Assembly (NCBI GenBank): GCA_012727675.1
Contig: JAAYGR010000052.1
Span: 1 to 39,671, forward strand
DNA: 39,671 nucleotides
Source: Bacillota bacterium
Lineage (GTDB): Bacteria; Bacillota; Limnochordia; DTU087
Direction of reading: 5' to 3'
Below the pieces are notes generated by a model. That model was given only the letters and a program-made list of their open reading frames with translations, was not told the DNA's origin and did not search any database. Within the stretch, counting starts at the first letter, position 1, and each line of letters begins with the position of its first letter. Below are positions 9,365 to 19,172 of the stretch, one piece after another. The position numbers and the translations under genes are program-made.

Positions 9365-9980
9365 TAACCGCCTCCGGCTCTATGCCGTAAAAATCAGCTA
9401 CTAAGCTCTTCACCCGCCAAGTCAAGGAATCCTGAGGGAAGCTGCTAAACCCATCTTGTCGGGGCGATTCCCCCATGATCAACACAGGCGCCACCGGCTC
9501 AATCAGCCGGGTGCCCAACCCATTTTCACCGGAAGATGCCCCCTCGGCCAAATACAGGTGGACAACCACCCGCTCAAGACCCCCACCCACACCTATCTGG
9601 GCGGCTACCTGGGCATCCTTCACCCCCGGCAAGAGGCTTAGCAATGAGCTTAACTGCTTGTTTGTTTGATTTACCATCTGTTCTTTCATAATGCCGCTCC
9701 CCTTCTCTACTAAGCGTTCTGCCTGCTCCTGCAGCTGATCTAATTCTAGCATTCCACCTTGTCCGGTCCGTAAAGCATGATGGAGTCTTAGGCCAGCTGA
9801 AGTGGAACCGATATTGACTAGAATGCCGGAACCAGTCAAAGGCTGGAGCATGAGAGTAACCAAAAGAAGACCGATTACCAGCCGGACAAACTTTCTGATC
9901 TCTTGATGGGGCACCAGCATGAGAAACAGCCCGCTGATCATGAGAAAGCCGATGAGTTCCTTGATCCACTGGAGCACCAC
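9345..9980 (-). CDS. spoIIIAF: Stage III sporulation protein AF
   Basis: IKELIGFLMISGLFLMLVPHQEIRKFVRLVIGLLLVTLMLQPL; position between AG and AE. Confidence 0.9.
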   Translation of the reverse strand: MVLQWIKELIGFLMISGLFLMLVPHQEIRKFVRLVIGLLLVTLMLQPLTGSGILVNIGSTSAGLRLHHALRTGQGGMLELDQLQEQAERLVEKGSGIMKEQMVNQTNKQLSSLLSLLPGVKDAQVAAQIGVGGGLERVVVHLYLAEGASSGENGLGTRLIEPVAPVLIMGESPRQDGFSSFPQDSLTWRVKSLVADFYGIEPEAVIVSIAG

Positions 9981-9987
9981 AGCTCAC

Positions 9988-11151
9988 CTACCGAAGCACT
10001 GCTGTCAAGTTGCCCATTCCCACCATCAACGTAATAGTCAAAAAGAAAACCAAGGCAGCTGTCAGCACTGCCACAAATACAACAGTTAATATATTGCCGC
10101 AGCTGGCCATGGCAGATACCAAGCGGGAATCACTGATGGGCTCGATCACGGCGGTAACGATGCGGTAGATAAACACCAGGGCAAGGATCTTAACTAGTGG
10201 AAAGGCCGCGATGAGCAAGATTCCGCTTAGACCCAATACGCCCAGGCCGTTCTTAATCAAAAGAGACCCTCCCACAGCAACATCCAAGGCCTGGGCAAAG
10301 GTATTGCCGAGAATCGGCATAATCTTGCCCCCGAGATACTTGGCCGCCCGCATGGTTACACCATCTGCCACCGGTGCCAGCATGCCCCTGGCTGTAACTA
10401 CCGCTGCAAAGGCGACAAAGGCTGTCCCCAAAAGCAGGCCCGCTGCCCGTTCAGCTAGAGCCGCTAACCGCTTAATAGGAAACTCGTGGAATAGATTGCC
10501 GGCAATCCCCAGGACAACGGCTACCCGCAGCAGAGGGAAAATCACCTGCTGGATCAGCATACCCATTAAACCTACTGTGACAACTAGAATTGGATGCATC
10601 AATGCCGCTGATGTTACGCCTCCCACCGCGGCTAGTGTAGTTGAAAGCAGGGGAAGCAGGGCGTACATCAGGGAGGTCATGGCATCGATGGCTCCCGCCC
10701 CAGCAGCCGCCGCAACTTGAAAACTATTGAGGCTTAGATGCAGCAACACCAAAAGGCAGCAGGCTACAGAGACATCGATGCTGTCAGAGCTGAGAAAGGA
10801 GACTTGCAGATTCTGCAGCAAGGCCCCCATGACAGCCAAAACTAAAAGCCCAGTCAACAGGCGAACATTAGCTACCACTTCCCGAAATAAGTATTGAAAC
10901 AGCTCTTGTACCAGTGTGGCCCAGTCTATTCCCTTTCCCCCGAGGATGATCTCTCTCAGGTTCAAGGAAGGCAGCTGGGCCTTTAGACCTTCATCGATGG
11001 AGGCCAAGGTCCGTTGGATTTCCCCGGTATCCAGCTCACCCAGCTGGGCCTCTACCACCTTCTCTAGGGCAGAATTGAGACTGGAGGCCTGGGCGTATGC
11101 GAGAGTTGAAATAATTAATACCAGCAGAAAAGCGGCAGTCAGCTTCTGCAC
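9988..11151 (-). CDS. spoIIIAE: Stage III sporulation protein AE
   Basis: Multi-TM protein; GAIDAMTSLMYALLPLLSTTLAAVGGVTSAALMHPI; operon position. Confidence 0.93.
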   Translation of the reverse strand: MQKLTAAFLLVLIISTLAYAQASSLNSALEKVVEAQLGELDTGEIQRTLASIDEGLKAQLPSLNLREIILGGKGIDWATLVQELFQYLFREVVANVRLLTGLLVLAVMGALLQNLQVSFLSSDSIDVSVACCLLVLLHLSLNSFQVAAAAGAGAIDAMTSLMYALLPLLSTTLAAVGGVTSAALMHPILVVTVGLMGMLIQQVIFPLLRVAVVLGIAGNLFHEFPIKRLAALAERAAGLLLGTAFVAFAAVVTARGMLAPVADGVTMRAAKYLGGKIMPILGNTFAQALDVAVGGSLLIKNGLGVLGLSGILLIAAFPLVKILALVFIYRIVTAVIEPISDSRLVSAMASCGNILTVVFVAVLTAALVFFLTITLMVGMGNLTAVLR

Positions 11152-11163
11152 CCAGCTCCCCTC

Positions 11164-11553
11164 CTAAGGCAAAAGATTTACCAGTGTCTCCACCACTCCC
11201 ACGACAATTGGCAGAGCGATTATCATCATCACCAGCTTGCCGGCAAATTCAACCACCATGGCCAAGCTCTCCTCCCCGGCATCTTTGCAGATTTGGGAAC
11301 CGAAGGCAGTAATGTAGGCAGCCGCCAGGGTCCGGAGCAGGACATCAAAATATCCCCCCGACACCCCTGCCCCTTGGCCCAGCTGGTAGAATACATGAAT
11401 CATATCCCTCATGGGGTTAAGTACCCGCAGCAGGATAATCACCGTAAACAAAACGGCCAATACTGCAGCATATTCTGGATAGCTGGAGCGGAGATTGACT
11501 TGGAGGAAAGACAGGATCAGGGCAGCCACCACCACCGGCACGATTTCAGACAC
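11164..11553 (-). CDS. spoIIIAD: Stage III sporulation protein AD
   Basis: Multi-TM; RTLAAAYITAFGSQICKDAGEESLAMVVEFAGKLVMMIIALPI. Confidence 0.93.
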   Translation of the reverse strand: MSEIVPVVVAALILSFLQVNLRSSYPEYAAVLAVLFTVIILLRVLNPMRDMIHVFYQLGQGAGVSGGYFDVLLRTLAAAYITAFGSQICKDAGEESLAMVVEFAGKLVMMIIALPIVVGVVETLVNLLP

Positions 11554-11567
11554 TAATGCTCCCTCCG

Positions 11568-11765
11568 TTAGTACCAGCGAAATACGCTTTCTACCTGTTC
11601 AAACAGCTGCGCAATGAGCTGAATGAGCCAAAGAAGAACAATAACCACGCCGGCCAGGCTCAACATATGGGCCTGTTCCTTCCGATCTGCCTGCTGCAAA
11701 AATATGTTGAGGATGGCAATCAGGATCCCGACACCGGCTATGCGGTAGATCAAGCTTAAGTCCAC
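11568..11765 (-). CDS. spoIIIAC: Stage III sporulation protein AC
   Basis: VDLSLIYRIAGVGILIAILNIFLQQADRKEQAHMLSLAGVVIVLLWLIQLI; GTG start after GGGAGGGGAAAGGGG; ORF track extends to 11786. Confidence 0.9.
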   Translation of the reverse strand: MDLSLIYRIAGVGILIAILNIFLQQADRKEQAHMLSLAGVVIVLLWLIQLIAQLFEQVESVFRWY

Positions 11766-11843
11766 TGCCCCTTTCCCCTCCCACAAGTTCAGTCAGTTTG
11801 TCCATAAGCTGCGTCTCGGCACGGCAAATCAGCCGCCTGCCCG

Positions 11844-12374
11844 TCAAGCCATAATAAGCACCAAGGCCCCTCCTGCTGCCCATCCCAATGCGCTGTAAAG
11901 GCGAACCAGCTGCTCCTCGGCCCTTTGGGCCTCTGCTTCCTGTTGGCTCAGGGCATTCCGGGCAAGGCGCAGGTGCCGGGACTGGTCCTCCCGATGGGAA
12001 ATCCCTAGATTATCCCCGAGATCCAGCAAGATCTGCTCATCATCCCGGGTCAAGACCAGGTACTCTCTAGCCTTGAGCACCGCCTGCCTCCATGCCTCTT
12101 GAATGGACAAATCCCCAAGGAGAAGCAGCTCTGCAGCATCTGCAAACAAGCGGTTTACCGGCGGTGCTGTCAGGCGGCCCAGCTCCTGGAGCGCCTCCGG
12201 CAAGAAGGTCATGCTGCAGCTGATCTCAGTTTCCAGCCGGCTGAGGGCGGCTTGGAGGCTCCGGAGCTGACGGGGTCTTTCCCTGATAGACCCGCTGAGA
12301 ATCCAGCCGGCCGCTCCGCTAGCGCCGATGATAATCAAACACAGGCTCAACCGAAGGAAGAACAAGCCGGTCAC
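11844..12374 (-). CDS. spoIIIAB: Stage III sporulation protein AB
   Basis: GWILSGSIRERPRQLRSLQAALSRLETEISCSMTFLPEAL; operon position. Confidence 0.92.
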   Translation of the reverse strand: MTGLFFLRLSLCLIIIGASGAAGWILSGSIRERPRQLRSLQAALSRLETEISCSMTFLPEALQELGRLTAPPVNRLFADAAELLLLGDLSIQEAWRQAVLKAREYLVLTRDDEQILLDLGDNLGISHREDQSRHLRLARNALSQQEAEAQRAEEQLVRLYSALGWAAGGALVLIMA

Positions 12375-12427
12375 CCCATCTTCTAGTGAATTCTATTGGG
12401 ATAGGTTTCCATTTATGCCAAGTTCCG

Positions 12428-13372
12428 CTAGAGCACCTGCACCTTCTCTACAGTGCCGGGGCCCTTCCGGCGGCTGAGAATCACCAGTCTCCGAAAGACA
12501 CGGTTTTCCGCCAGGAGCCTACCCCCCGGCCGCTTCTGCACAGACTCCCAGGAGTCCCCGTGGATGCTGGCTAAGACAGCAATACCAGCGGCCGCTGCCT
12601 CAACCACTGCCGATGCATCCTCCGCTGTCCCCAGTTCATCGGTCACCAGCACATCTGGAGCCAAAGCCCGTATAGCAACTAGAGTTCCCTCCACTTTAGG
12701 GTAGCCGTCTAGTACATCGGTACAGGGACCGCAGTCGGTTTGGGGCTCACCATGCCAGACTGCTCCGATCTCGCTTCGCTCATCGACAATGGCCACAGTA
12801 TGGCGGAGCCAGCTTCCCGGCTTTCCCCAAGACAGCTGGCGGGCAATATCCCGGATCAAGGTGGTCTTACCGCAGCCGGGGGGTGAAACCACCAGGGTCG
12901 ACTGAAACCTGCCTTCACCGTTTATAAGAGTGGGGAGAATCGGAGATGCTGCCTCCATCACCTCCCGGGCAAGCCTGATGTTAAGCTGCCCCAGATCCCG
13001 AACAGCCTGGAGACGGCCTTGTTCCACATAGCCGCTGCCCACTATCCCCACCCGGTGACCGCCGGGTAAAGTCAAGAAACCCTGTACCAGCTTATCCTCA
13101 ACCATGTAGACAGAAGAACGGGTCATGAGCTGCAAAGTAAGGCGGCAGTCTTGTCCGCTCACTTGGTAACCCTTTAGCGGGTCCAGCTCAGGCCTTCCAG
13201 TTGGGGATATAAACACTGCGCCGGAGTTTGTCACCAAGGCCAAGGGACGCCCCTGACGGATCCGGATCTCCAAGGTTTCTTCCTGGAGGCTTTCCGGTAC
13301 CTTCCCCAAAATCTCCCGGAGGGGACTGGCTGTATACTTCAGCACTTGCTGGAAACCAACTCTCTCCTTCAA
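12428..13372 (-). CDS. spoIIIAA: Stage III sporulation protein AA (ATPase)
   Basis: Walker A VVSPPGCGKTTLIRDIAR, VAIVDERSEIGA, DVLVTDELGTAEDASAVVEAAAAGIAVLASIHG. Confidence 0.95.
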   Translation of the reverse strand: MKERVGFQQVLKYTASPLREILGKVPESLQEETLEIRIRQGRPLALVTNSGAVFISPTGRPELDPLKGYQVSGQDCRLTLQLMTRSSVYMVEDKLVQGFLTLPGGHRVGIVGSGYVEQGRLQAVRDLGQLNIRLAREVMEAASPILPTLINGEGRFQSTLVVSPPGCGKTTLIRDIARQLSWGKPGSWLRHTVAIVDERSEIGAVWHGEPQTDCGPCTDVLDGYPKVEGTLVAIRALAPDVLVTDELGTAEDASAVVEAAAAGIAVLASIHGDSWESVQKRPGGRLLAENRVFRRLVILSRRKGPGTVEKVQVL

Positions 13373-13429
13373 TGGAACTCCCCCTTGTCCATTTATATGG
13401 CCCCAGGGACTAAAGTAGAAGATGGAAAT

Positions 13430-13469
13430 AAAAAAAGACTGTTTCCTGACCCAACGGCCGGAAACAGTC
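13430..13469 (-). terminator. Intrinsic terminator downstream of the CD1247-type gene
   Basis: Minus strand GACTGTTTCC-loop-GGAAACAGTC followed by seven T. Confidence 0.85.
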
Positions 13470-13505
13470 CTATGTCCTATGGATATGCTTATCTGCCGCA
13501 GTTAC

Positions 13506-13946
13506 TTACTCTTCATCTTCATCGTCTTCATCTTCATAGTCCAATAAGTCATCAAAGTCCTGGAAGTTCTCTCCCTGATACACCACTCCGCCGCATTCCG
13601 GGCAGGTAATCTGTACATCGTCATCATAAAGGAAACCTTGCTCAAAGGTCACCGGCTCCCCGCATTCTGGACACTCGATTTCCACCCAATCATCATCATC
13701 GTCATCAGCGTCGGCATAGACCTCATCCTCAAGATCCATGAGGTCGCTGTCAATGGCCTCTACATACTCGGTCAGCTCATCCTGGTTGGCGCTCAAAGCA
13801 TTGATGGCCACAGCCATATCATCGAGGATGTCCAATAGCTGATCCCAAAGGATACCGTCACCTGGATCTTTACCGTACAGATTTCCCCCCTCCAGCAATC
13901 CCCGCAGATACGCAATCTTTTCCTTTGCAGTCTTCACCAGCAGCAC
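13506..13946 (-). CDS. CD1247 N-terminal domain-type protein with double-CPEC zinc ribbon and acidic tracts
   Basis: KTAKEKIAYLRGLLEGGNLYGKDPGDGILWDQLLDILDDMA; ECPECGEPVTFEQ...ITCPECGGVVY; Asp-rich linkers. Confidence 0.75.
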   Translation of the reverse strand: MLLVKTAKEKIAYLRGLLEGGNLYGKDPGDGILWDQLLDILDDMAVAINALSANQDELTEYVEAIDSDLMDLEDEVYADADDDDDDWVEIECPECGEPVTFEQGFLYDDDVQITCPECGGVVYQGENFQDFDDLLDYEDEDDEDEE

Positions 13947-14015
13947 TCCCTTTGGTTGAGATTCCGGTGTTGGCTAGACACCTCGCCACCGATTGCCAGC
14001 CAGTATAGTCTACCA

Positions 14016-14573
14016 CTAAGCCCGGGACAAGTATTCGCCGGTGCGGGTATCGATCTTGAGCACATCTCCCTCTTCGATAAACAGCGGTACTTGGACGACC
14101 AAACCAGTCTCCAGAGTGGCTGGCTTAGTGCCGCCGGTAGCTGTATCTCCTTTGAACCCAGGCTCAGTATGGGTTACCACCAGTTCTACAGCTGTGGGAA
14201 GATCGATGCCGATGGCTTCTCCTTCATAGAACTGAATACCGATAGTCATGTTTTCCTTTAAATAGTGAACGGCGTCTGCCAGGGCGCTGACGGGCAGACT
14301 GATCTGTTCATAGGTCTCGGTGTCCATGAAATGGTACTCATCACCGGAGCTGTAAAGATACTGCATTTCCTTTGTCTCGATCCGGGCCCGGGCTACCCTT
14401 TCTCCAGCCCGGAAAGTTCTTTCTGCCACAGCTCCGGTTCGGATATTCTTGAGCTTTGTCCTGACAAAAGCTGCTCCCTTACCTGGTTTTACGTGAAGAA
14501 ACTCAACTACACTCCAAATTTCCCCATCTATCTCCAAAGTTAATCCTGTTCTAAGGTCATTTACCGAAATCAT
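14016..14573 (-). CDS. efp: Elongation factor P
   Basis: [47 protein letters not shown]. Confidence 0.98.
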   Translation of the reverse strand: MISVNDLRTGLTLEIDGEIWSVVEFLHVKPGKGAAFVRTKLKNIRTGAVAERTFRAGERVARARIETKEMQYLYSSGDEYHFMDTETYEQISLPVSALADAVHYLKENMTIGIQFYEGEAIGIDLPTAVELVVTHTEPGFKGDTATGGTKPATLETGLVVQVPLFIEEGDVLKIDTRTGEYLSRA

Positions 14574-14615
14574 TGCGCTCCTCCTTCTTGCACAAGCAAA
14601 TACTTCTCGCTGGGT

Positions 14616-15719
14616 CTATTCACTGCCAAGTTCCACTAGATCCTTGGTGCTCTGGGTGAGAATCCGGCAGCCCGTCTCTGTTACCACTACCAAGTCCTCG
14701 ATCCTCACACCGCCAAAACCGGGAATATAGATTCCAGGCTCAACTGTAACCACCATTCCCGGCTGCAGAACAGTTTCTGCCTTTGGAGCCAGACGGGGAT
14801 CCTCGTGGATAGCAAGTCCCACGCTGTGGCCAAGTCCGTGACCGAAGTTCTCGCCGTAACCGGCATCGCTAATCAGTCCCCGGGCAACTGCATCTATCTC
14901 TTTACCGGTCTTGCCGGCCTTTACAGCAGCAACTGCCGCCAACTGGGCATCCAGTACAATATTATACAAAGTGCGGGTCCGCTGACAAGCTTTTCCGATA
15001 ACAACTGTCCTGGTCATATCACTGCAGTACCCGTTAACCCGGGCACCAAAGTCCATTACTACCAGATCTCCCTCCTGTAAGGGGCGGTCGCTGGGAACAG
15101 CGTGGGGAAGGGCTCCATTGGGACCGCTGGCCAAGATAATATTAAAGGCCAGACCTTCGGCACCTTTCCTACGCATGAGGAACTCAAGCTCAAGGGCCAG
15201 CTCCTTTTCTGTCACCCCGGGCCGCATCTGGGGCAAAAGCTCTGCCCATGCCTCATCACTGATGGCAGCAGCTCTTGCTATAGAAGCAATCTCCTCATCG
15301 GATTTGATCATCCTAAGCTCCTCCACCAATCCGGGAGCCGGTACCCACTCAATTTCCTTCAGCTGCTCCTGCCACCTGGTATATTGATCATATGTAACAA
15401 TATCGCTTTCAAACCCAACCCTGCGGCAGCCGTTTTCTTCTAGGACTTCCTTCACCGTTGAAAGATAATCTTCATAACGCCGCACCTCAAACTCCGGCGC
15501 CTGGGCCGTTGCCTGCTCTATATAGCGAAAATCCGTAATCAAAACTGCTGCATCCTGGGAAATCAACAAAGTTGCTGCCGATCCGGTGAAACCGCTTAGA
15601 TATCGGCGGTTGGCTGCTCCCAAAACCAACATTGCATCAAGGTCTTTTTCCTGCAGCTTCTTCCGCAAATTCATCAGTGTCTGCATTTTCCTGCCTACCC
15701 AGCCCGGATAGGCTCTCAC
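14616..15719 (-). CDS. Xaa-Pro aminopeptidase (M24B family)
   Basis: VMDFGARVNGYCSDMTRTVVIG, GHGLGHSVGLAIHEDPRL, VVTVEPGIYIPGFGGVRIEDLVVVTE; located between efp and aroQ. Confidence 0.93.
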   Translation of the reverse strand: MRAYPGWVGRKMQTLMNLRKKLQEKDLDAMLVLGAANRRYLSGFTGSAATLLISQDAAVLITDFRYIEQATAQAPEFEVRRYEDYLSTVKEVLEENGCRRVGFESDIVTYDQYTRWQEQLKEIEWVPAPGLVEELRMIKSDEEIASIARAAAISDEAWAELLPQMRPGVTEKELALELEFLMRRKGAEGLAFNIILASGPNGALPHAVPSDRPLQEGDLVVMDFGARVNGYCSDMTRTVVIGKACQRTRTLYNIVLDAQLAAVAAVKAGKTGKEIDAVARGLISDAGYGENFGHGLGHSVGLAIHEDPRLAPKAETVLQPGMVVTVEPGIYIPGFGGVRIEDLVVVTETGCRILTQSTKDLVELGSE

Positions 15720-15755
15720 TCCCTTCCATCATCAGGCTGTCTAGTTCTAATTTGT

Positions 15756-16205
15756 CTAAGCTTCCTTCTTTCTCCTGCGGATAATGCCGACCAGCCCCCG
15801 CAGCCCCAAGAGGTAGCTTTCGGCCCCGAAGCCCACCACCTGGCCGCTGCACACCGGAGCTGTCACCGACCGGTGGCGGAAAGATTCCCGCTGGTGGATA
15901 TTGGATATATGTACCTCCACCACAGGCAGGTCAACGGCAGCAATAGCATCCCTAATGGCATAACTGTAGTGGGTGTAGGCTGCTGGATTGAACAGGATAC
16001 CGTCAAACCCATCCCGGCAGGCCTGGATACAGTCTACCAGTTCCCCTTCGTGGTTGCTTTGAAAAAACTCCACCCGACAGCCAAGTTCTTCACCCAAGGC
16101 TTCTAGGGCAGCCTCAATATCAGCCAGAGTGTTGCTTCCGTAGACACCGGGTTCCCGGCTCCCTAGAAGATTCAGATTGGGGCCGTTGATCACCTTGATT
16201 TTCAC
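15756..16205 (-). CDS. aroQ: Type II 3-dehydroquinate dehydratase
   Basis: [56 protein letters not shown]. Confidence 0.97.
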   Translation of the reverse strand: MKIKVINGPNLNLLGSREPGVYGSNTLADIEAALEALGEELGCRVEFFQSNHEGELVDCIQACRDGFDGILFNPAAYTHYSYAIRDAIAAVDLPVVEVHISNIHQRESFRHRSVTAPVCSGQVVGFGAESYLLGLRGLVGIIRRRKKEA

Positions 16206-17896
16206 TCGAGCCCACCCCCCGCTTGGATCTCTAGGGCAGAGGTCAGCTCATCTTCCCCGACAACCTCCCCCACCTTGGCCTTGCCTAAGGTTTCCAAGAG
16301 AACAAAACGAAGCTTCCCAGATCTGACCTTCTTATCAAATTTGCAGGCTTCTACCACCGCAGAAATAGAAAGGCCCTCCACCTTGGTGGGCAGTCCCCAC
16401 TTCTTGATCAGGTCGATTATCCTTTCAGTTTCGGACCGGCTCAAGTATCCTCTCCTGTAGGAGAGAATAGCCGCTGTTACCATGCCGATGGCCACTGCTT
16501 CACCATGGGTATACTGCCCATACCCCACTGTTTTCTCCACTGCATGCCCCACGGTATGGCCGAAATTCAAGATCTCTCTGTACCCAGTCTCCTTGGTATC
16601 TGCCGCCACTACCTGGGCCTTCAGTTTGCAGGCAGCCTTCACCCAGTGGATCAGCACGGTCGAAGATACCGCCGAGGCTGTGTCAGAAAAAACATTGGCC
16701 TCCAGTTCGGAAACAAGCTTTTCATCGGCTATAAACCCGCACTTGATGATCTCAGCCATACCCGTCAAGATTTCCCGGTAAGGGAGCGTCCCCAGTGTCG
16801 CCAGGTCTGCTGCCACCATGACCGGCTGGTAAAAGGCACCGATCAAATTCTTGCCTCTGGGGTGGTTTACGCCGACCTTGCCGCCGACGGAACTATCCAC
16901 CTGGGCCAGAAGAGTGGTAGGTACCTGCACCAGCTTCACGCCCCGCATGTAGGTAGCCGCGGCAAAACCGGCGATATCTCCTACAACCCCACCACCCAGG
17001 GCAATGATGCCGGAACGGCGGTCGAGCCCGGCCTGAAAAGCCGCTTCGTAGATAGACTCCACAGTCTCCAGGGTCTTGTACTCCTCCCCATCGGGTATCA
17101 CAGCTATATCCCACTTCAGCCCGGCAGAAGTAAGGGATGCTGCAACCTCATCCTGGTAAAGGGCCAGCACCGTCGGATTGGAAACAACCAGAACGTGCTC
17201 TAAGCCGGCTTCGCTCCTTATGCGCTCTCCCAAATTCCTGAGGATCCCCCGACCAAAGTGGATCTGGTACGGGCCTTCGGCAACATCCACCGGCAGGTGC
17301 TCAACCTTCCAGGCTCCCTGGTGATAATCGCCCTCCTTGGCAGCGATCCCCTCCCACCAGGCGGCAACTGCTTCAACAACCGTCTCCGGTGGGTTAGATG
17401 CATCCACAACCAAGTCGCACATGCTGTAGGCTGGGCGCCGTTCAGCGGCCAGCCGGACCCACTTGGCCATACCCTCTTCTGCCATGGCCTCCGGATCATC
17501 GGCAGCTGCCTCCGATGCTTTGACTAGGGGCCTAGTCCCGTCAAAGCTAAGCCGCTGGGATGCGGTGCCGGCATCAACAGCCAGCCACACCACCGGGTGG
17601 TCCTGAAGCAAGCTGAGGTTTTCCTCCCTGGTTACCACTCCTCCGCCAGTAGCGATTACCTGGTTTGTTCGGTGGAGAACCTTTTGAAGGATGGCTGTTT
17701 CTAAAGTTCGGAAGCGGGCTTCTCCGCATTCCTCAAATAGCTGTCTAATGGTAACGTCGGCTTCCTTTTCGATCTCGTGATCCAGATCGATAAACTCCAT
17801 GCCCAGCCTTCCTGCTAAAGCTCGTCCCACTGTGGTTTTCCCTGCACCCATCATTCCCGTCAATACTAAATTTGCATGTCCCATTGCTTCCTCCAA
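16202..17896 (-). CDS. aroKB: Bifunctional shikimate kinase / 3-dehydroquinate synthase
   Basis: N-terminal shikimate kinase ([33 protein letters not shown]) continuous with C-terminal DHQ synthase ([58 protein letters not shown]). Confidence 0.95.
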   Translation of the reverse strand: MEEAMGHANLVLTGMMGAGKTTVGRALAGRLGMEFIDLDHEIEKEADVTIRQLFEECGEARFRTLETAILQKVLHRTNQVIATGGGVVTREENLSLLQDHPVVWLAVDAGTASQRLSFDGTRPLVKASEAAADDPEAMAEEGMAKWVRLAAERRPAYSMCDLVVDASNPPETVVEAVAAWWEGIAAKEGDYHQGAWKVEHLPVDVAEGPYQIHFGRGILRNLGERIRSEAGLEHVLVVSNPTVLALYQDEVAASLTSAGLKWDIAVIPDGEEYKTLETVESIYEAAFQAGLDRRSGIIALGGGVVGDIAGFAAATYMRGVKLVQVPTTLLAQVDSSVGGKVGVNHPRGKNLIGAFYQPVMVAADLATLGTLPYREILTGMAEIIKCGFIADEKLVSELEANVFSDTASAVSSTVLIHWVKAACKLKAQVVAADTKETGYREILNFGHTVGHAVEKTVGYGQYTHGEAVAIGMVTAAILSYRRGYLSRSETERIIDLIKKWGLPTKVEGLSISAVVEACKFDKKVRSGKLRFVLLETLGKAKVGEVVGEDELTSALEIQAGGGLE

Positions 17897-17911
17897 TTCT
17901 CCTTCAGCCTC

Positions 17912-19165
17912 TCAAGGATGGGGGAGAGGTCCGGGGCAGAGTGAGATAAGGTGGGAACGGTACCTCTCCTCAATCTCTTCCAGACTGTCTCCGCCAAACT
18001 TCTCCAAGAAGGCCAAAGACAACACCCACGCCACCATGGCTTCACCTACCACAGCAGCGGCAGGCACCGCGCAGACATCGGATCGCTCTACCCCAGCAGC
18101 TACAGGTTCTAGGTTCTTTAGATCTACCGAATAGAGCGGCTCATACAGTGTCGGTATTGGCTTCATAGCCGCCTGAACCACAATTGGCGAACCGTTGCTG
18201 ATGCCTCCTTCGATCCCGCCCGCCCGGTTGGTCCTCCGGTAGAAACCCCCGGCAGTCAGCCACAACTTATCCTGCCAGCAAAAAGCATCGCCCCTGCCGG
18301 ATTCTGGACCATCTGGAGTGCCGGATTCATAGAAAATCTCGTCATGAACTTGAGAACCCGGCCGCAGGGCTGCTTCCACACCTATACCTACTTCAACTGC
18401 CTTAATGGCAGGAATAGACATTAAAGCCTGGGCCAGCTGTCCATCTAAGCGGCGGTCCCAGTGGACGTGGCTGCCAAGGCCGGCGGGCACCGGCCAAGCC
18501 ATCACTTGGAAAACTCCGCCTAAAGAATCCCCCGCTGCCTTGGCTGCCTCAATCTCAGCGATCATGGCTTGAGCTGCCCCAAGGTCAGCACAGCGAACCG
18601 GAGAGCCTTCGGCCAGCTCTCTTATTCGATCCGGATCATCCGGAAGCTCCCTGGCTTTAGCTGAACCAATCTGAATCACATGGGAGAAAACCTCAATGGC
18701 AAAGTGGTCAAGCAGTCTCCGGGCCACCGCTCCCACCGCAACCCGCATGGCCGTCTCCCTAGCACTTGCCCGCTCCAGGATATTTCTGGCATCCCCGGTT
18801 CTGTACTTCAGCATACCGGCAAGGTCGGCATGCCCCGGCCGGGGCCGGGTAACTTCACCGGACTTGGGTGGAGACGCAGGCTTAGAAATGGACATAACCT
18901 CCTGCCAGTTCTGCCAGTCCCGGTTGGACACTTCCAGGGCGATGGGAGTGCCTAGGGTTCTACCCCAGCGAACTCCCGAGACAATCCGGACAGTATCTTT
19001 CTCTATCTGCATTCTGCCGCCCCGGCCGTACCCTTGCTGCCTCCGGGCAAGATCCCGATTGATGTCTTCTTCAGACAAAGGCAAACCCGCGGGAATTCCT
19101 TCAATGATCCCAACTAGGCCCTGTCCATGGGACTCTCCAGCAGTCAAAAACCGCAGCACCATCAC
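17912..19165 (-). CDS. aroC: Chorismate synthase
   Basis: [56 protein letters not shown]. Confidence 0.97.
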   Translation of the reverse strand: MMVLRFLTAGESHGQGLVGIIEGIPAGLPLSEEDINRDLARRQQGYGRGGRMQIEKDTVRIVSGVRWGRTLGTPIALEVSNRDWQNWQEVMSISKPASPPKSGEVTRPRPGHADLAGMLKYRTGDARNILERASARETAMRVAVGAVARRLLDHFAIEVFSHVIQIGSAKARELPDDPDRIRELAEGSPVRCADLGAAQAMIAEIEAAKAAGDSLGGVFQVMAWPVPAGLGSHVHWDRRLDGQLAQALMSIPAIKAVEVGIGVEAALRPGSQVHDEIFYESGTPDGPESGRGDAFCWQDKLWLTAGGFYRRTNRAGGIEGGISNGSPIVVQAAMKPIPTLYEPLYSVDLKNLEPVAAGVERSDVCAVPAAAVVGEAMVAWVLSLAFLEKFGGDSLEEIEERYRSHLISLCPGPLPHP

Positions 19166-19172
19166 CTTCTAC

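Noticed and set aside
13680-13715. CAT/CATCAT-rich tract as a microsatellite repeat
   Set aside because: It is simply the Asp-codon run (DADDDDDD) of the acidic linker in the coding sequence.
15637-15852. 71-aa minus-strand ORF between aroQ and pepP
   Set aside because: Alternate frame overlapping the ends of two well-supported genes; low-complexity composition.
16505-17203. Long plus-strand ORF (232 aa) antisense to aroKB
   Set aside because: Shadow ORF in high-GC coding sequence; no family features, and the minus-strand product is unambiguous. The same applies to the other plus-strand ORFs in the track (e.g. 6518-7090, 19431-19994, 32061-32615).
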